Origin: Candidatus Nitrosomarinus sp.
Lineage (GTDB): Archaea > Thermoproteota > Nitrososphaeria > Nitrososphaerales > Nitrosopumilaceae
DNA length: 5,747 nt
NCBI GenBank assembly: GCA_003702465.1
Contig: REGF01000042.1
Location: 1 to 5,747 of the forward strand
Reading direction: 5' to 3'
Part shown: positions 4,923-5,747 of the stretch, in pieces
Layout: the number at the start of each line of letters is the position of its first letter
How positions within the stretch are numbered: position 1 is the first letter of the stretch
Made by a program: the position numbers and the translations under genes
Notes under the pieces: model-generated
Seen by the model: only the letters and a program-made list of their open reading frames with translations
What the model was told of the DNA's origin: nothing
Database searches by the model: none

Positions 4923-5267
4923 TTAGGACATCCCCATATTTGTCATAATAATTGTTCTTGAACCATATCCAATCAATGCTATCATTCCTACTACACAACC
5001 ATACGATACAGCCTTTTCATAAACCCTGCCTTGTTTTAGTTCTAGTAAAATTACTCTTAATCCATTAAACCCATGTACTGCAAGTAAAATCAAAATCAAT
5101 TCAAGCATTACAACATATGGAATAGACTGATAATTAGCTAAAACATTTTCGTATGATAAAGAATCAGAAAATCCGGTTGTAAGACGCATCAAAATATGGA
5201 CAGCAACCAAACCTACTGATGCTAAAGCAGTTCCATAGTGAATTTTCATTATTGTACTTTCTTTCAT
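4923..5267 (-). CDS. sdhD: Succinate dehydrogenase membrane anchor subunit (SdhD-like)
   Basis: This small hydrophobic 114-residue subunit anchors complex II and helps form the haem b and quinone sites. It has three membrane helices at about 10-28, 50-76 and 88-108. His24 in helix 1 and His65 in helix 2, within VHGFNGLR, are candidate haem ligands. I chose the ATG at 5267, which lies 1 nt past the sdhC stop with GGTGA upstream; TTG (5279) and GTG (5276) also lie in frame and would add four or three residues. Sequence identity between anchor subunits is low across families, so the C versus D naming rests on gene order. Translation is probably coupled to both neighbours. Confidence 0.82.
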   Translation of the reverse strand: MKESTIMKIHYGTALASVGLVAVHILMRLTTGFSDSLSYENVLANYQSIPYVVMLELILILLAVHGFNGLRVILLELKQGRVYEKAVSYGCVVGMIALIGYGSRTIIMTNMGMS

Positions 5268-5268
5268 T

Positions 5269-5700
5269 TTATTCACCAAACATTACTGCCATACCATACA
5301 TCATTGCAACAGCTGCAAGAACTATGGAAGAGTAAATCCCTATTTTGTGTCGATAATTTTGAGAAGCAGGATCATATGGATAATCTGGTCTTGCTGGCTT
5401 ACCTACACCAACACCACCATGTCCCAACATAATTCTGATTCCATTTCCAGTATGAAAAACACACATTCCAATTACAAGTACTAAAAAGAGATGTCCTTCA
5501 GTTGTTTGAGTCATTGCAAGAAATTCATCCCAACCCATTCGACCTCGTAAGATATTACTTGTTTCGTAAACATGTGCAATAAAGTAACCCAATAATCCTA
5601 ATCCAGTTAAACGCATTAACAGATAAGCTATTCTTTCAATTCCATATCGGCCAGGATTAGCCATTCCTTTAATGCCTTCTTTATTATCATCTTGAGTCAT
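5269..5700 (-). CDS. sdhC: Succinate dehydrogenase cytochrome b556 subunit (SdhC-like)
   Basis: The first anchor subunit of complex II, 143 residues. A polar N-terminal stretch (1-20) precedes helix 1 (about 22-46) with LLMRLTGLGLLGYFIAH (27-43), matching the HRiTG-type quinone-site region, with Arg30 and His43. Helix 2 (about 68-92) carries VFHTGNGIRI (81-90), with His83 as probable haem ligand and Arg89. Helix 3 spans about 120-140. A Gly-rich then Pro-rich loop (94-111) lies between helices 2 and 3. The ATG at 5700 directly follows the sdhA stop TAG with no gap, indicating coupled translation. A histidine in both helix 1 and helix 2 of this and the next subunit suggests a haem-containing complex and not the haemless type E of Sulfolobus. 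Confidence 0.88.
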   Translation of the reverse strand: MTQDDNKEGIKGMANPGRYGIERIAYLLMRLTGLGLLGYFIAHVYETSNILRGRMGWDEFLAMTQTTEGHLFLVLVIGMCVFHTGNGIRIMLGHGGVGVGKPARPDYPYDPASQNYRHKIGIYSSIVLAAVAMMYGMAVMFGE

Positions 5701-5747
5701 CTAGTATTTTCTCTCCACTGGTTTGTATTTAGTAATTGTTACAGGAT
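5701..5747 (-). CDS. sdhA: Succinate dehydrogenase flavoprotein subunit, C-terminal end (partial)
   Basis: On the minus strand an open frame entering from the right edge encodes PVTITKYKPVERKY and stops at TAG 5703-5701, immediately before the sdhC ATG. SdhA proteins commonly end in a short basic, tyrosine-terminated strand of this kind, and sdhA is the one subunit missing from the operon. Only 14 complete codons are visible, so the call depends mainly on context. SdhA would be the FAD-binding catalytic subunit that oxidises succinate to fumarate. Confidence 0.72.
   Translation of the reverse strand, partial: PVTITKYKPVERKY

Noticed and set aside
4921..4998. Longer SdhB reading frame starting at 4998, adding 26 residues
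   Set aside because: The extension lies entirely inside sdhD, has no family resemblance, and a well-placed ATG sits 2 nt after the sdhD stop codon.
5238..5432. Plus-strand 64-codon open frame spanning the sdhC/sdhD junction
   Set aside because: His-rich composition is the antisense image of membrane-protein codons; no independent support.

Overview
The window looks like chromosome of an AT-rich archaeon, most likely an ammonia-oxidising Nitrososphaerota (Thaumarchaeota) of the Nitrosopumilus type. This is inferred from the very low GC content, the tight gene packing, archaeal TATA boxes placed about 25 nt before start codons (leaderless genes), T-rich termination tracts, and protein flavour (archaeal SdhB with no quinone-site tryptophan, a compact MIP18/DUF59 protein). 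No mobile element, CRISPR array or phage gene is visible. Taxonomy is inference, since no database search could be run.

Layout from left to right. Positions 1-121 hold the 3' end of a plus-strand gene, probably a small DUF1059-like protein. Facing it is a two-gene minus-strand operon (1935 to 127): an unrecognised Ala/Glu/Lys-rich coiled-coil protein followed by a glutamyl-tRNA reductase family protein. The latter has lost the catalytic Cys, the conserved active-site His and the C-terminal dimerisation domain. Next come two divergent tRNA genes, tRNA-Asp(GTC) on minus and tRNA-Lys(TTT) on plus, separated by 95 bp that hold both promoters. argH (argininosuccinate lyase, minus, 3763-2306) and a MIP18/DUF59 iron-sulfur assembly gene (plus, 3812-4156) diverge from a 48-bp gap with a single symmetric TATA box. 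The right third is a minus-strand succinate dehydrogenase operon read in the order sdhA (only its 3' end is present), sdhC, sdhD, sdhB. Its genes abut within 0-2 nt, and it ends head-on against the DUF59 gene at a shared TTAA.

How the genes fit together. SdhABCD forms membrane complex II, linking succinate oxidation to the quinone pool. The DUF59 protein may help supply Fe-S clusters, of which SdhB alone needs three. ArgH completes arginine synthesis. The most unusual part is the operon pairing the degenerate HemA-like protein with the coiled-coil protein: it looks like a repurposed tRNA-reductase fold with an unknown partner. Other points of interest are the one-TATA bidirectional leaderless promoter, the use of AAA lysine codons at the 3' ends of plus-strand genes as T-tract terminators for the facing operons, and departures from consensus in both tRNAs.
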